From: Eubacteriales Family XIII. Incertae Sedis bacterium
GTDB lineage: Bacteria; Bacillota; Clostridia; Peptostreptococcales; Anaerovoracaceae
Direction: 5' to 3'
Length of the DNA stretch: 55,703 nucleotides
NCBI GenBank assembly: GCA_031261345.1
Contig: JAISKC010000048.1
Location: 1-55,703 of the forward strand
Shown piece by piece: positions 1 to 8,329 of the stretch. Below the pieces are notes generated by a model. The model saw only the letters and a list, made by a program, of their open reading frames with translations, ran no database searches and had not been told where the DNA came from. A program made the position numbers and the translations under genes. Position 1 is the stretch's first letter, and each line of letters starts with the position of its first letter.

Positions 1-1
1 T

Positions 2-271
2 TATTATGATGTTTATGTATTGGTCAAGCTTAAAGAAAATGATATTGAATATGATATTTTAAGGCAAGCATTGATTGAAACAGCTCGAAAAAGAAAATCT
101 CTAGGCGATATTGAAAATCGTAGGTATCTAATCGAGTTGATTGCGAAATCAGATATTCAACGCAGCTATTGGGAAAGGTATCGAAACAATTATTCTTATG
201 TCAAAGAAATAAAATTTGAATCAACAATAGGGAATCTCAACTATGTGATTCAAAAGATATTTGGCGATTGA
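2..271 (+). CDS. AbiEii/AbiGii-type nucleotidyltransferase toxin, C-terminal fragment
   Basis: The reading frame is open to the left edge, so only the last ~89 residues are present. They begin with YYDVYVLVKLK and continue through ALIETARKRKS to a SYVKEIKF segment. This matches the tail of the AbiEii/AbiGii family, whose members share a D/YDVY-L-KL motif after the catalytic nucleotidyltransferase core. Family knowledge: AbiEii is the toxin of the type IV AbiE toxin-antitoxin and phage-abortive system and works with an AbiEi antitoxin normally encoded just upstream. The catalytic GSxxxxD motif would lie outside the window and cannot be checked. Composition is AT-rich like the following genes. 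I infer this is the edge of a defence or mobile block. The family call rests on pattern memory of the C-terminal region only. Confidence 0.6.
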   Translation, partial: YYDVYVLVKLKENDIEYDILRQALIETARKRKSLGDIENRRYLIELIAKSDIQRSYWERYRNNYSYVKEIKFESTIGNLNYVIQKIFGD

Positions 272-275
272 TTAT

Positions 276-1169
276 TTATAAAATTCGGTTCAAGACTTCT
301 GCTTGTATCTTGGCTCTGGCTTTGATTCTTTTAATTGCCTCCTTGGCAAATGTCAAGGCGTCTTCGCCTTTTGCTATATGTGGGTCTTCCGTGTCATCAT
401 TTGACGAGTACATTATGACCTCGTAATCACCGTCCACATACATAGTGAGAAAATTCTTGTCTATGAAGTCTCTGAAGCCCTTGAATTTCGTGAAGTAGTT
501 TGATTCGGTCTCAAGGCTGGGTGATTTCGTTGCATCCCTGTTTATCTGTTCCTCGATGGTCGTCTTGTTTTCCTTGGAAATGTATGCCTTAGGGTCTTTG
601 TAATACTTTTTTATTTCCAAAAGGAACAGGTCAAAATAATCTTTGAATGCTGATGAGCGTTTGAGGTTTAAGGTTTCGCCTTCAACGTGTTGTGGTAATG
701 GCATAAAATTGCCAAGTGTGTGCGATATCTTGAAGTACTCACCGAGTTGTATGCAGATATTTTCATCTATCTGACCGTTATCATCAAAGCAAATCGCTGA
801 CAAGCGAGTGTATTCGCCGATGTCTTGGAAGTCTTCCACTTTTGCATCTCTACCTGTATAAAGATGTTCCTTTAGGTCTTTTGTGAATGTCCAACCAAAA
901 CTGTTCATTGTTTCGCCTCTATATTGTTCGCCGATAGCTTCACCCAAACCAAGAACATCCCAGTACAGCAAACTATAAACAAGATTGGTAATGCAATAAG
1001 CATCAGGATCATCATCATACCTAAAACCATCAATCTCACACTCCGAAAGCATGGCGGGCGGCAAATCATAAGCAGGTCGATCAAAAAGCCACTCAACCGT
1101 AAGTCCATTAGCCAAAAGATAATCTCTCAGCAAAGCAACACATTCCTCTTCAATAAATTTCCTTTTCAT
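276..1169 (-). CDS. Uncharacterised protein, possibly DUF6994-like
   Basis: A 297-residue acidic soluble protein with no signal peptide or membrane segment. It is preceded on its own strand by a strong GGAGG ribosome site about 9 bases before the ATG. Visible landmarks are IGEYTRLSAICF near residues 118-130, HTLGNFMPLP near 150-160 and FKDYFDLFLLEIKKYY near 175-190. That arrangement, a GNF-x-LP element followed by a DY-DLFL helix, resembles uncharacterised proteins grouped as DUF6994, but this is a weak memory-based comparison. The gene converges with the AbiEii fragment (4 bp apart) and diverges from the gene at 1294. No catalytic signature is recognisable and I assign no function. Confidence 0.65.
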   Translation of the reverse strand: MKRKFIEEECVALLRDYLLANGLTVEWLFDRPAYDLPPAMLSECEIDGFRYDDDPDAYCITNLVYSLLYWDVLGLGEAIGEQYRGETMNSFGWTFTKDLKEHLYTGRDAKVEDFQDIGEYTRLSAICFDDNGQIDENICIQLGEYFKISHTLGNFMPLPQHVEGETLNLKRSSAFKDYFDLFLLEIKKYYKDPKAYISKENKTTIEEQINRDATKSPSLETESNYFTKFKGFRDFIDKNFLTMYVDGDYEVIMYSSNDDTEDPHIAKGEDALTFAKEAIKRIKARAKIQAEVLNRIL

Positions 1170-1293
1170 AATATTTTTCCTCCTTCAAATTTGATATAAT
1201 TCCTACAACGCAAACTCTTGTATATCTAAATCATAACAGAGCGTATGCGGAATAAATTGGACATAAACACATTTGTATAGAAAGGAACCAAAT

Positions 1294-1902
1294 ATGGCTG
1301 ATTATAAACGTCTTAAGACGTTGCAGAGACCATTTCGTGAGGATAGGTATGAAATGGCAGAAGAGCAATTAGTTTTGTTCCAAGACGGGTTCAAAGGAAT
1401 TACAGAAGAAGAAAATGCAAGAGAAGTAGAAAAACTGATAAAAAAAGAATACACAAAAAAAGAATACTCAGAAATAGTTTCTCGTATTTCATTTATTACG
1501 TTTGATTGGTGTAACATAGAAAATACAATAGACGAATACTGTGGAGAAAAAGATGATTGTCATAAACATTGCTACATTTGGATATCGATTGATAAAACTG
1601 GAATGGTAAATACTGTCGGACGAGCAACATTTATCTCCAAGAACAAACCCGGAGATTTATTTGATAATTTAAAATTTGAACCTAATTGTATGACTGCTAG
1701 AATATTGTTAGAATTGAAGAATGATAATAAATATAAATACGTTATAACTGCAATAAATAATGAAATAAGCAAGCATATAAAATATGCGATAATTATCTCG
1801 TTAGAAAAAGACACTGAGGTAAGTGAGATAGAAACAGCTGTTGGTAAATACTTGATTGGTGAAGGTGTTCCAATTCTTGACTACTACTCACATAATTGGT
1901 GA
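1294..1902 (+). CDS. Hypothetical protein (202 aa)
   Basis: I do not recognise this protein. The ATG at 1294 is chosen because AAAGGA lies 7-12 bases upstream; a TTG 21 bases earlier would lack a ribosome site. The N-terminal half is charged and lysine/glutamate rich (residues 45-65 read KKEYTKKEYSE). The central part has a CGEKDDCHKHCYIW stretch with three cysteines and two histidines that could bind a metal. No signal peptide or transmembrane helix is evident. Base composition is AT-rich like its neighbours. A TGGACA half-site at 1258-1263 precedes it, reminiscent of the palindromes at 1993 and 3979, but the left half is absent. Confidence 0.6.
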   Translation: MADYKRLKTLQRPFREDRYEMAEEQLVLFQDGFKGITEEENAREVEKLIKKEYTKKEYSEIVSRISFITFDWCNIENTIDEYCGEKDDCHKHCYIWISIDKTGMVNTVGRATFISKNKPGDLFDNLKFEPNCMTARILLELKNDNKYKYVITAINNEISKHIKYAIIISLEKDTEVSEIETAVGKYLIGEGVPILDYYSHNW

Positions 1903-1992
1903 TTAATAAAGTAAATGACTATTAGTTTCTATTCTTTCGAATATCCACCTATCTACCATTTTCGCAGATACTACAAGCTGTACTTTTTGCAG

Positions 1993-2026
1993 TGTCCAGA
2001 AAAATGGACATCATTGATGTTACAAT
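1993..2026 (+). promoter_or_regulatory. Palindromic operator and -10 box of the metallophosphoesterase-WYL operon
   Basis: TGTCCA (1993-1998), a 6-base spacer, and TGGACA (2005-2010) form a perfect inverted repeat. A -10-like TACAAT lies at 2021-2026, exactly 10 bases after the palindrome, so the palindrome covers the place where a -35 box would sit. The same arms, same spacer length and same distance to TATAAT recur upstream of the AAA+ gene at 3979-4012. I infer this is the binding site of the WYL regulator encoded second in this operon. Confidence 0.6.
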
Positions 2027-2053
2027 GTTATTGTATATGAATGGAGGTGGCTT

Positions 2054-2863
2054 GTGTCTAAAACTGAACTTTCCGATTCTCAGTCTGTTCTTATCGTTGG
2101 AGATTTGCATACTAAGGTTGGTGTTCTTCCTTTGATTGATGAGTTTTGCGAGAAATATTCTCCCTCTCGGGTTTTGCTTGTTGGGGATTATCTTGATGAT
2201 TTTTATGTTTCCGAAGATGACAATGTCAGGGCTTTTGAGGCTGTTGTTGAGTGGGCTAAGAATCGGGGTGATGTTACTCTACTTTATGGAAACCATGAAC
2301 TCGCATATTATCTTGAGGATGAATATGATATCTTTGATTGCGATGAGCTTGCAGAATTGTGGCCGGAGATGCCTAACGATGTAAACTCATTACTTCATGC
2401 TAACGCCTCCGTGTTTAAGGTGGCGGACAGTCAAGGTGATTGGATTTTTACTCATGCCGGAATTTCCCAAAGCTGGACAGATGCTATTGGAATCAAAAAG
2501 GGGCAAACGGCGCAAAGTCTTGCGACCGAATTGAACGGTATGTTTATGAGTGCAGAAGGTCGTGAGGAACTGCAAAGTGTCTTGGTGTCAGCGCAAGGGC
2601 ATAGCATTTCCGGACCGTTTGCAATTTCCAGCAGCGAACTTCTGCTTCACCCATACATAGGAATCAACCAAGCGGTTGGGCACACCCCCGTCCGTACCTG
2701 CGAATGCACCGTCGCAGATGATGACGATAAAATTGCATTTTGCGACACCTTGGGCTTAGATATGTTCGGCAACAATCTGGGTGACAAATCAATGCTACTG
2801 CTCGAGGGCGATGTACTTTATAAAATAGTGGTTGACCGCAAGGAGGAACTATACCATGGGTAA
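2054..2863 (+). CDS. Calcineurin-like (PPP-type) metallophosphoesterase
   Basis: A 269-residue soluble enzyme starting at GTG, 3 bases after a GGAGGTGG site (2043-2050). All the metal-site blocks of the family are present in order: GDLH (residues ~16-19), GDYLDD (~43-48), GNHE (~79-82), THAG (~133-136) and GHTP (~210-213). Family knowledge: these residues bind two metal ions and hydrolyse phosphoester bonds in proteins, nucleotides or dinucleoside polyphosphates. The GHTP block makes it resemble PPP phosphatases and Ap4A hydrolases more than DNA repair phosphodiesterases. The stop codon overlaps the start of the WYL regulator by 8 bases, so the two are translationally coupled. Substrate unknown; the context suggests a regulated defence or stress role. 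Confidence 0.88.
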   Translation: MSKTELSDSQSVLIVGDLHTKVGVLPLIDEFCEKYSPSRVLLVGDYLDDFYVSEDDNVRAFEAVVEWAKNRGDVTLLYGNHELAYYLEDEYDIFDCDELAELWPEMPNDVNSLLHANASVFKVADSQGDWIFTHAGISQSWTDAIGIKKGQTAQSLATELNGMFMSAEGREELQSVLVSAQGHSISGPFAISSSELLLHPYIGINQAVGHTPVRTCECTVADDDDKIAFCDTLGLDMFGNNLGDKSMLLLEGDVLYKIVVDRKEELYHG

Positions 2864-3911
2864 GGAAAAGGGTAAGCATACGGGGTCGTCAAAATTAAAC
2901 TGCCTTTATATTTTAGATATTCTGCAGAAACATTCTGACAGAGATCATACTCTGTCTGCTTCAAAAATTAACGACCTGCTCTACAAAGAGTGGGACATTC
3001 GCATTAATAGGGAAAGCATCAAGAAAAACCTCATGAGCCTTGTTGAATTTGGGCATGATATCAACTGCAAGGAGAAGGTGAGAATAAATTCTAGAGGTGA
3101 AGAGGAGTGCGTTAATACCGATTGGTATATTAATTCCGAATTCGATGACAGTGAGATACGATACTTGATAGATGGCTTGCTGTTTTCCAAACAACTTACG
3201 GATAAGTATTGCCATGATCTAATCGAAAAACTTGAGGGATTAACGAGCGAGCACTTTAAGTCGCATGTGAAGCATGTCAAGGTTTTGCATACTTCTGCTT
3301 CGCGGAATCCTAGTTTGTTTGAAAACATTGAAGTGCTTAATGAAGCAATAAACAATAAAAAGCAGGTGTCATTTAATTTCATGCGCTATGATACAAATAA
3401 AAAACTTGTGACCAAATTGTATCCTGATGGCAAACCTGTGAAGCATATCATCAATCCGTATCAGATGGTAAGCACAAATGGACATTATTATCTGATCTGC
3501 AATAATGATAAATATGACAATCTTGCACATTATCGCCTTGACCTAATAAAAAATATTGAAAAGTTGGATTCCTCTATGAAGCCTATACAAAAAATCAATG
3601 AAGGAAAAGACTTCGATCTTGCGAAGCATATGGACGAGCATATATATATGTTCAATGGCGAAAGCGTTAAAGTAAAACTGCGGACCGATGAAGACAATAT
3701 GTTAGCGCTTATGGATTGGTTCGGTGATAACTTTAAAATCACCCAAGAACATCATCAGGATCGGAAAATTGATGTGGAACTAACAGTCAACGAAAATGCG
3801 ATGGTCTATTGGGCCATGCAGTATGGTCAGTATGTGACTATTCTTGCACCTGAAAGTTTGCGTGAGAAAGTAAAAGTAGGGCTTGAAACGGCGCTTAACA
3901 AATACAAATAA
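2856..3911 (+). CDS. WYL-domain transcriptional regulator
   Basis: 351 residues starting at the ATG at 2856, with AGGAGG at 2841-2846. An N-terminal winged-helix region (about residues 10-70; SASKINDLLYKE then RINRESIKKNL) is followed by a WYL domain at about 160-245. The latter contains the FNFMRYD strand, the INPYQMVSTNGHYYLIC block and HYRLDLIKNIE, the hallmark of the family. A C-terminal WCX-like segment follows. Family knowledge: WYL regulators form dimers, bind inverted repeats, respond to a ligand such as nucleic acid, and often control phage-defence operons (BrxR/CapW type). It overlaps the metallophosphoesterase gene. The palindromes at 1993 and 3979 are its likely operators. Confidence 0.88.
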   Translation: MGKEKGKHTGSSKLNCLYILDILQKHSDRDHTLSASKINDLLYKEWDIRINRESIKKNLMSLVEFGHDINCKEKVRINSRGEEECVNTDWYINSEFDDSEIRYLIDGLLFSKQLTDKYCHDLIEKLEGLTSEHFKSHVKHVKVLHTSASRNPSLFENIEVLNEAINNKKQVSFNFMRYDTNKKLVTKLYPDGKPVKHIINPYQMVSTNGHYYLICNNDKYDNLAHYRLDLIKNIEKLDSSMKPIQKINEGKDFDLAKHMDEHIYMFNGESVKVKLRTDEDNMLALMDWFGDNFKITQEHHQDRKIDVELTVNENAMVYWAMQYGQYVTILAPESLREKVKVGLETALNKYK

Positions 3912-3923
3912 AATTATGCTTTA

Positions 3924-3975
3924 GATTACTTCGCGGAGCCTGTGCTGTGCTCCGACACAGTGCTCGCAATGACAG
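3924..3975 (+). repeat. Dispersed palindromic repeat (GCAATGAC family), copy 1
   Basis: An intergenic element between the WYL gene and the AAA+ gene. It contains GGAGC/GCTCC arms and ends in CTCGCAATGACAG. Related endings appear at 17848 (ATGAC palindrome), 30640 (reverse orientation) and 45895 (inside a coding region). Such GC-rich palindromes ending in GCAATGAC are a common dispersed repeat type in many bacterial genomes (family knowledge). Confidence 0.5.
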
Positions 3976-4012
3976 CGATGTCCATATTTTTGGACATCGC
4001 TGTTTGTATAAT
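3972..4012 (+). promoter_or_regulatory. 13-bp palindrome plus TATAAT upstream of the AAA+ gene (operator, possibly also terminator)
   Basis: Arms ACAGCGATGTCCA (3972-3984) and TGGACATCGCTGT (3991-4003) pair perfectly over 13 bases around a 6-base loop. The inner TGTCCA-N6-TGGACA is identical in arms and spacing to 1993-2010. A perfect TATAAT follows at 4007-4012, again 10 bases after TGGACA. As RNA the structure could also terminate the metallophosphoesterase-WYL transcript, although the T-run after it is poor. Confidence 0.65.
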
Positions 4013-4063
4013 ATAAATTAGAAAGCATTGATAGCGAATGTTATTTATATGTAGGAGGTACAA

Positions 4064-6904
4064 ATGAGAATATTTGAATTTAGTGTAGTGATGGCAAGAA
4101 AAGAAAATGAGAGTCAAGAATGCACTCAAATTATGCATATAAATCCTCGTGGTATCTCGCAATTGCAAGACCTGAGTTATGAAGGAGTTTTTGTTTTAAC
4201 ACCGAATCGATATGACGGTAGCGAAGACATCGATTTCGAATCTGCGTTTATCGGGAAATTGCTCGGTACTTTTGTGCAAATGAATGATGATGAAGCATTG
4301 GAATCCGTACTTGAAAGTTTTGCGATAAATGAAGGGGTCGCTTTTTCCGAACTCAGATGTGAAGAAATTACCGCATATAGATTTATCGATATCCTCGATG
4401 ATAGATACAATTTTGGGAATTATTCTAGTAGAAAGCCCCTTTCGGAGAGTGCTACATATAAGGATATAAAAATCTTCGGATATGGTCACAATAGTGCCAT
4501 CGACGAATACACCCTTCTTGATAAAGATGTTAAAAAAGTTGATTTACTAAAAAAGTATAAGCATATCAATTCCAAATCACTCGACTCTGAATTAGAGCGC
4601 ATTACAAAGCACATGAAAAACACAAGACCTATTACCGCGTCTTTGGGACATCCGGCGCATTACTTTTTTCATTGTGATTCGCCGACAGAGTTTTCGGTGA
4701 TGAGCAAGTTACTGCTCTCCGCCCTGTTTGAGGCCAAAAGATTATCATCAAGCAGATATACTGTGTTAAATGTTGATGTGTTATTTAACACTGAGACTCC
4801 GCGTTTCAAGAAATACTCCACAAGGGAGATTTTATTTAAAATCTATGAATACGCAAAAGGTGGCACGGTGGTATTAAGAAACATTCGTACAAATGAAGAG
4901 GCGCAGCTGATTTGTGAAACTGTAGAAAAATACAGTCAAGGTGTGTTGACCATTTTTGATTTCCCGAAACACGAGCAACGGCTGAAGAACCGAATCGAAG
5001 CTAACTTAGATGAGTTGCTGTTTATAGAAATCAAAGAGGATTCATTTAGTAAAGAAGATGCTTACGATTATTTGGCTCTTTTATCTGAGGAAAATCATCT
5101 TGAAATAGATGATGAGTTACTCGCTATCGTTGATAAAAAACGGATGATTTACAATCAAAATGAACTGCTCAGACATTTTAATACTTGGAAATCAGGAAAA
5201 CTCATTTCTACAAACTATCCCGAGTATAGCGAACATTTCGAAGCTGTACTTGCGGAACGAGCACGAAACAGAAATGGCATTCTCGAATTAAACTCGTTAA
5301 TAGGATTGGAGGGGATAAAAAATGAAGTTGAAAGAATCGTAAAGGAAATTCGATTCAACAGGAATTTTAACAGGTCAAGCGATGGAAGCAGTCAAATGTC
5401 AGCCATGCATATGTTTTTCACTGGAAGCCCCGGGACTGCCAAGACCACCGTGGCGCGAGTAATTGCAAAGATTTTAAAGGAAGAGGGCTTGCTGCCAAAG
5501 GGTGATTTTATCGAAACATCGGGGCCGGAGATTACAGGCTATATCGGCTCACTGCATTATCTTGTCGACTTATTTGAACAAGCAAAAGGTGGCGTACTAT
5601 TCATAGACGAGGCTTATGCGTTGGCGATGCCGAATTTGGTTACGGAGTTGATTGCACTGCTCGAGAACCACCGCGACGATACAGTAGTGATATTTGCCGG
5701 ATATAAAGGCAATATGACAAATCTCATAAACGCAAATGACGGGTTCAAATCAAGAGTTCCATTTCATATTGACTTCCCTGACTATACGGCGGGTGAACTG
5801 CTCGGGATCATGAAGCTCATGCTTGAAAAAGATGGCGTTACTGTTAATTCTAAAACCCTAACCGCGCTTTCCCAAAACTTTTCGCGTGTATCGAAGAAAA
5901 AGAATTATGGAAACGGCAGGTACGTGCGCAATCTGCTTGAAAAGGCTCATCGAAACCAGCGCGGACGACTCATGGACGCTTTGTCTGCAACTGATGTGGC
6001 TCCTGCTGAAAAGGAGTTGCGCACATTACTTTCGGAAGATTTCTTTCCCCCTAGTAAAATTTCCGCGATTAAAACTTGTGATGGGATGAATGAACTTCAA
6101 GGACTTATTGGTTTAGAATCGGTAAAATCCACGCTTAAAAAGACGATGAACCTTATCGAATATGGGCAAAAGTACGAGGCAGCACAAATCAATTCGTGTA
6201 AGCATATGTTTTTCACCGGTAACCCTGGAACGGCAAAGACCACGGTTGCGAGAATAACTGCAAAGGTATTGCACGAGTGCGGAATACTTGAGCAAGGCAG
6301 TTTCACGGAAGTGGGAAGATCTGATTTGATTGGGTCATTTGTAGGCGCAACAGCTCCCAAAATAAAATCAGTGTTTGAAAGTGCTAAAGGTGGAGTTTTG
6401 TTTATTGACGAGGCATATTCATTGGTGGATGAACAACGCAGCGGATATGGTAAGGAAGCCGTAGATACCATTATTGCAGAATTGGAAAATAATCGTGATA
6501 ATACCATAGTGATATTTGCCGGCTACAAAGAGGATATGAAAAAACTACTGAACGTCAATTCCGGATTTGAATCAAGAGTTCCTTTTCATATAGACTTTCC
6601 TGATTATTCGGTAGATGAACTCACTTCCATTTTGAAATTAATGGCAAGGGAGAGGGGCATCATTTTGACAAAAGCTACATTGGCAAAATCAAAGGATATA
6701 TTTCTGAAGGAATCAAAAGCCGATCACTTTGGTAACGGTCGTTTTGTCCGAAACTTTATTGAAAATGCGCAGATGAATATGGCCAATAGAATTATGGAGC
6801 TTGATGAGGAAGTAATAGGGAGAGCGTTGCATACGGAGGATATCGAATACGATGAGGGCAAAACATACAAGAATGGTTTGGCAACAATAGGCTTTAAAGC
6901 TTAA
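4064..6904 (+). CDS. Large protein with two AAA+ ATPase modules (CbbX/SpoVK-like)
   Basis: 946 residues; AGGAGG lies 5 bases before the ATG. Residues 1-~420 are a family-unassigned N-terminal region. AAA+ module 1 spans about 425-620: Walker A GSPGTAKTT near 453, Walker B GGVLFIDEA near 510, sensor VVIFAGYKGNM, arginine finger in GFKSRVPFHIDF. Module 2 spans about 675-900: Walker A GNPGTAKTT near 719, Walker B VLFIDEA near 778, then the same FAGYK and SRVPFHIDF blocks. Both Walker A loops read GTAK rather than GTGK. CbbX/SpoVK-type AAA+ proteins form hexamers that remodel protein partners (family knowledge). Module 1 has a shorter loop after Walker B, so the two may differ in activity. It shares an operator with the metallophosphoesterase-WYL operon. 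The target is unknown; I infer a remodelling ATPase of an accessory system. Confidence 0.85.
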   Translation: MRIFEFSVVMARKENESQECTQIMHINPRGISQLQDLSYEGVFVLTPNRYDGSEDIDFESAFIGKLLGTFVQMNDDEALESVLESFAINEGVAFSELRCEEITAYRFIDILDDRYNFGNYSSRKPLSESATYKDIKIFGYGHNSAIDEYTLLDKDVKKVDLLKKYKHINSKSLDSELERITKHMKNTRPITASLGHPAHYFFHCDSPTEFSVMSKLLLSALFEAKRLSSSRYTVLNVDVLFNTETPRFKKYSTREILFKIYEYAKGGTVVLRNIRTNEEAQLICETVEKYSQGVLTIFDFPKHEQRLKNRIEANLDELLFIEIKEDSFSKEDAYDYLALLSEENHLEIDDELLAIVDKKRMIYNQNELLRHFNTWKSGKLISTNYPEYSEHFEAVLAERARNRNGILELNSLIGLEGIKNEVERIVKEIRFNRNFNRSSDGSSQMSAMHMFFTGSPGTAKTTVARVIAKILKEEGLLPKGDFIETSGPEITGYIGSLHYLVDLFEQAKGGVLFIDEAYALAMPNLVTELIALLENHRDDTVVIFAGYKGNMTNLINANDGFKSRVPFHIDFPDYTAGELLGIMKLMLEKDGVTVNSKTLTALSQNFSRVSKKKNYGNGRYVRNLLEKAHRNQRGRLMDALSATDVAPAEKELRTLLSEDFFPPSKISAIKTCDGMNELQGLIGLESVKSTLKKTMNLIEYGQKYEAAQINSCKHMFFTGNPGTAKTTVARITAKVLHECGILEQGSFTEVGRSDLIGSFVGATAPKIKSVFESAKGGVLFIDEAYSLVDEQRSGYGKEAVDTIIAELENNRDNTIVIFAGYKEDMKKLLNVNSGFESRVPFHIDFPDYSVDELTSILKLMARERGIILTKATLAKSKDIFLKESKADHFGNGRFVRNFIENAQMNMANRIMELDEEVIGRALHTEDIEYDEGKTYKNGLATIGFKA

Positions 6905-6906
6905 TA

Positions 6907-7146
6907 CTATTCTTTTAGTAACGCATCAGTTGATATTCCAAAAAACTCAGATAACGCTATGATTTCATAGTCTGGAACAAATCTTGCTCCTTGCTCTATT
7001 CGCAGAATTGTTAAGTCGGAAAATTCGTAGCCATTTAGTTGTAGTTTTTCTGCAAGTGCTCTTTGCGTCAGTCCGTGTTGCTTCCGCAATGCCCTTACCT
7101 TGTCACCAATAATATTCTTTGATTCACCAGTCCAATATATTTTCAT
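6907..7146 (-). CDS. Small Xre/Cro-type HTH regulator (79 aa)
   Basis: A single helix-turn-helix domain covers residues ~12-70: KVRALRKQHGLTQRALAEKL, then the recognition-helix region DLTILRIEQG and the FFGISTDALL end. A GAAGGTGG ribosome site precedes the ATG. Its 3' end lies 2 bases from the stop of the AAA+ gene (convergent) and it diverges from the membrane protein at 7250. A 14-base direct repeat in the divergent spacer (7158-7171 and 7211-7224) is a natural operator candidate. Probably a repressor of itself and of the membrane-protein gene; this is inferred from layout. Confidence 0.85.
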   Translation of the reverse strand: MKIYWTGESKNIIGDKVRALRKQHGLTQRALAEKLQLNGYEFSDLTILRIEQGARFVPDYEIIALSEFFGISTDALLKE

Positions 7147-7157
7147 AAATCAGCCAC

Positions 7158-7224
7158 CTTCTAAAGATGAAATATTTTCCTTGATAGTATCGCGGCTGTC
7201 TGATAATATACTTCTAAAGATGAA
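7158..7224. promoter_or_regulatory. Divergent regulatory region with exact 14-bp direct repeats
   Basis: CTTCTAAAGATGAA occurs at 7158-7171 and again, identically, at 7211-7224, 53 bases apart. Each has CTTC/GAA ends that are partly symmetrical. For the rightward gene a promoter can be read as TTGATA (7181-7186) and TAATAT (7204-7209) with 17 bases between, placing the second repeat at the start of transcription. The first repeat overlaps the leader of the leftward Xre gene. Confidence 0.5.
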
Positions 7225-7249
7225 GTTATGTGATTAAGAGGATATAGAT

Positions 7250-8212
7250 ATGATGGGAAAAATTCGTAAAATTAAAGGGTTTGTTATATCAAGATTTTAT
7301 GAAACAAAAAATGCTATAATTGATTTCCAAGAAAATCCTTTTGCAAATCTAAGTATTATAATAACTACTTTAGCCATGACAAGTTTAGTTTTACTAGCGA
7401 TTATCTCATGGATTTTATTCATTGCTCACGGTGGATATAAAGAGCAATTTGCGTTGATAAAGGACTTGCACTTAATAAAAGCACTTTCTGCAACAGCCGC
7501 TACATCATACTTTAGCAACATAACAATTATTATAAATAGCATTCTATTTGTGATATCTATTCTTGTAATTACCGTTGAATATATCATTAAGGCAACAGGT
7601 GTAAAAAGAAACATAATGATTGTGCTTCAAGCCCTTATCATTTTACTCGGAATAATACCTCTACTAATCTCTCTATTTGCTGGCGGGGAATTTTTTAACA
7701 ATTTCTTTTATACCTATATGCAAAGATATGCTTTTGCTATTGTAATTACTTGGGCTGTATTAGTATTTGGAAGCCTTATAACATCTATTATTTTGCTATG
7801 TAAATCCGAGGTTATGCCTATTTTCAAGTCATTACTAAAATCAATGCTACTCGCATATATTGTTTTGCCGTTATTATTACTTGGCATTGAAAACTTTATT
7901 CCGTTTCTCATTATCATTGCAATAAGTGCCATTGTGCTTGGAATAATGTATTTTTCGAGATTAGGCGAGGGCTCGAGTTCGGGAGGAAGCTCAGGCGGAA
8001 GTTCTTCATACAACAGCCCTTCTCCTGCAAAATCTAATCGCAAAGAAAAGAACAATAAGGAAGCTCAATATATCAATGATGTCTCTGAATATCTCAAGGA
8101 TTTGCGTCATAGAGAAAATATTCAAAATGATCTAGTACCAATATTGTCACAGTCAGGGGCGAAGGAGTTTGCAGAATACAAGAAAAAGCATAAAAAGGAT
8201 CTTGGTTTATAA
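7250..8212 (+). CDS. Polytopic membrane protein of unknown function
   Basis: 320 residues starting at the first of two ATGs, after AGAGGAT. About six hydrophobic helices are visible, near residues 34-60, 85-108, 120-145, 158-182, 190-212 and 215-235. The protein has no signal peptidase site. A low-complexity glycine/serine linker (GEGSSSGGSSGGSSS, near 243-257) leads to a basic, helical C-terminal tail rich in KE and KK pairs, probably cytoplasmic. I know no family with this arrangement. It sits between an Xre regulator and a lipoprotein gene, and the lipoprotein could be its partner at the cell surface. No enzyme motif was found. Confidence 0.7.
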   Translation: MMGKIRKIKGFVISRFYETKNAIIDFQENPFANLSIIITTLAMTSLVLLAIISWILFIAHGGYKEQFALIKDLHLIKALSATAATSYFSNITIIINSILFVISILVITVEYIIKATGVKRNIMIVLQALIILLGIIPLLISLFAGGEFFNNFFYTYMQRYAFAIVITWAVLVFGSLITSIILLCKSEVMPIFKSLLKSMLLAYIVLPLLLLGIENFIPFLIIIAISAIVLGIMYFSRLGEGSSSGGSSGGSSSYNSPSPAKSNRKEKNNKEAQYINDVSEYLKDLRHRENIQNDLVPILSQSGAKEFAEYKKKHKKDLGL

Positions 8213-8329
8213 AAGAATGGGAAAGTAATTCTTGTCGTTAGCAAAAGCAGTATGAAACGAAGGTATGTATAACAAAGCAAATGCAAATTGAAAAATTATC
8301 ATATATTTGAATTAAAGAAAGGCATTTAA

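Noticed and set aside
1258-1279. TGGACA followed by TGTATA upstream of the hypothetical gene at 1294, possibly a third WYL-regulated promoter
   Set aside because: The left half of the palindrome is missing (3 of 6 matches) and the distance to the -10-like bases differs from the two good sites.
3924-4003. Short CRISPR-like palindromic repeats
   Set aside because: Only single dispersed copies occur, with no regular spacing or spacers; no cas genes are present.
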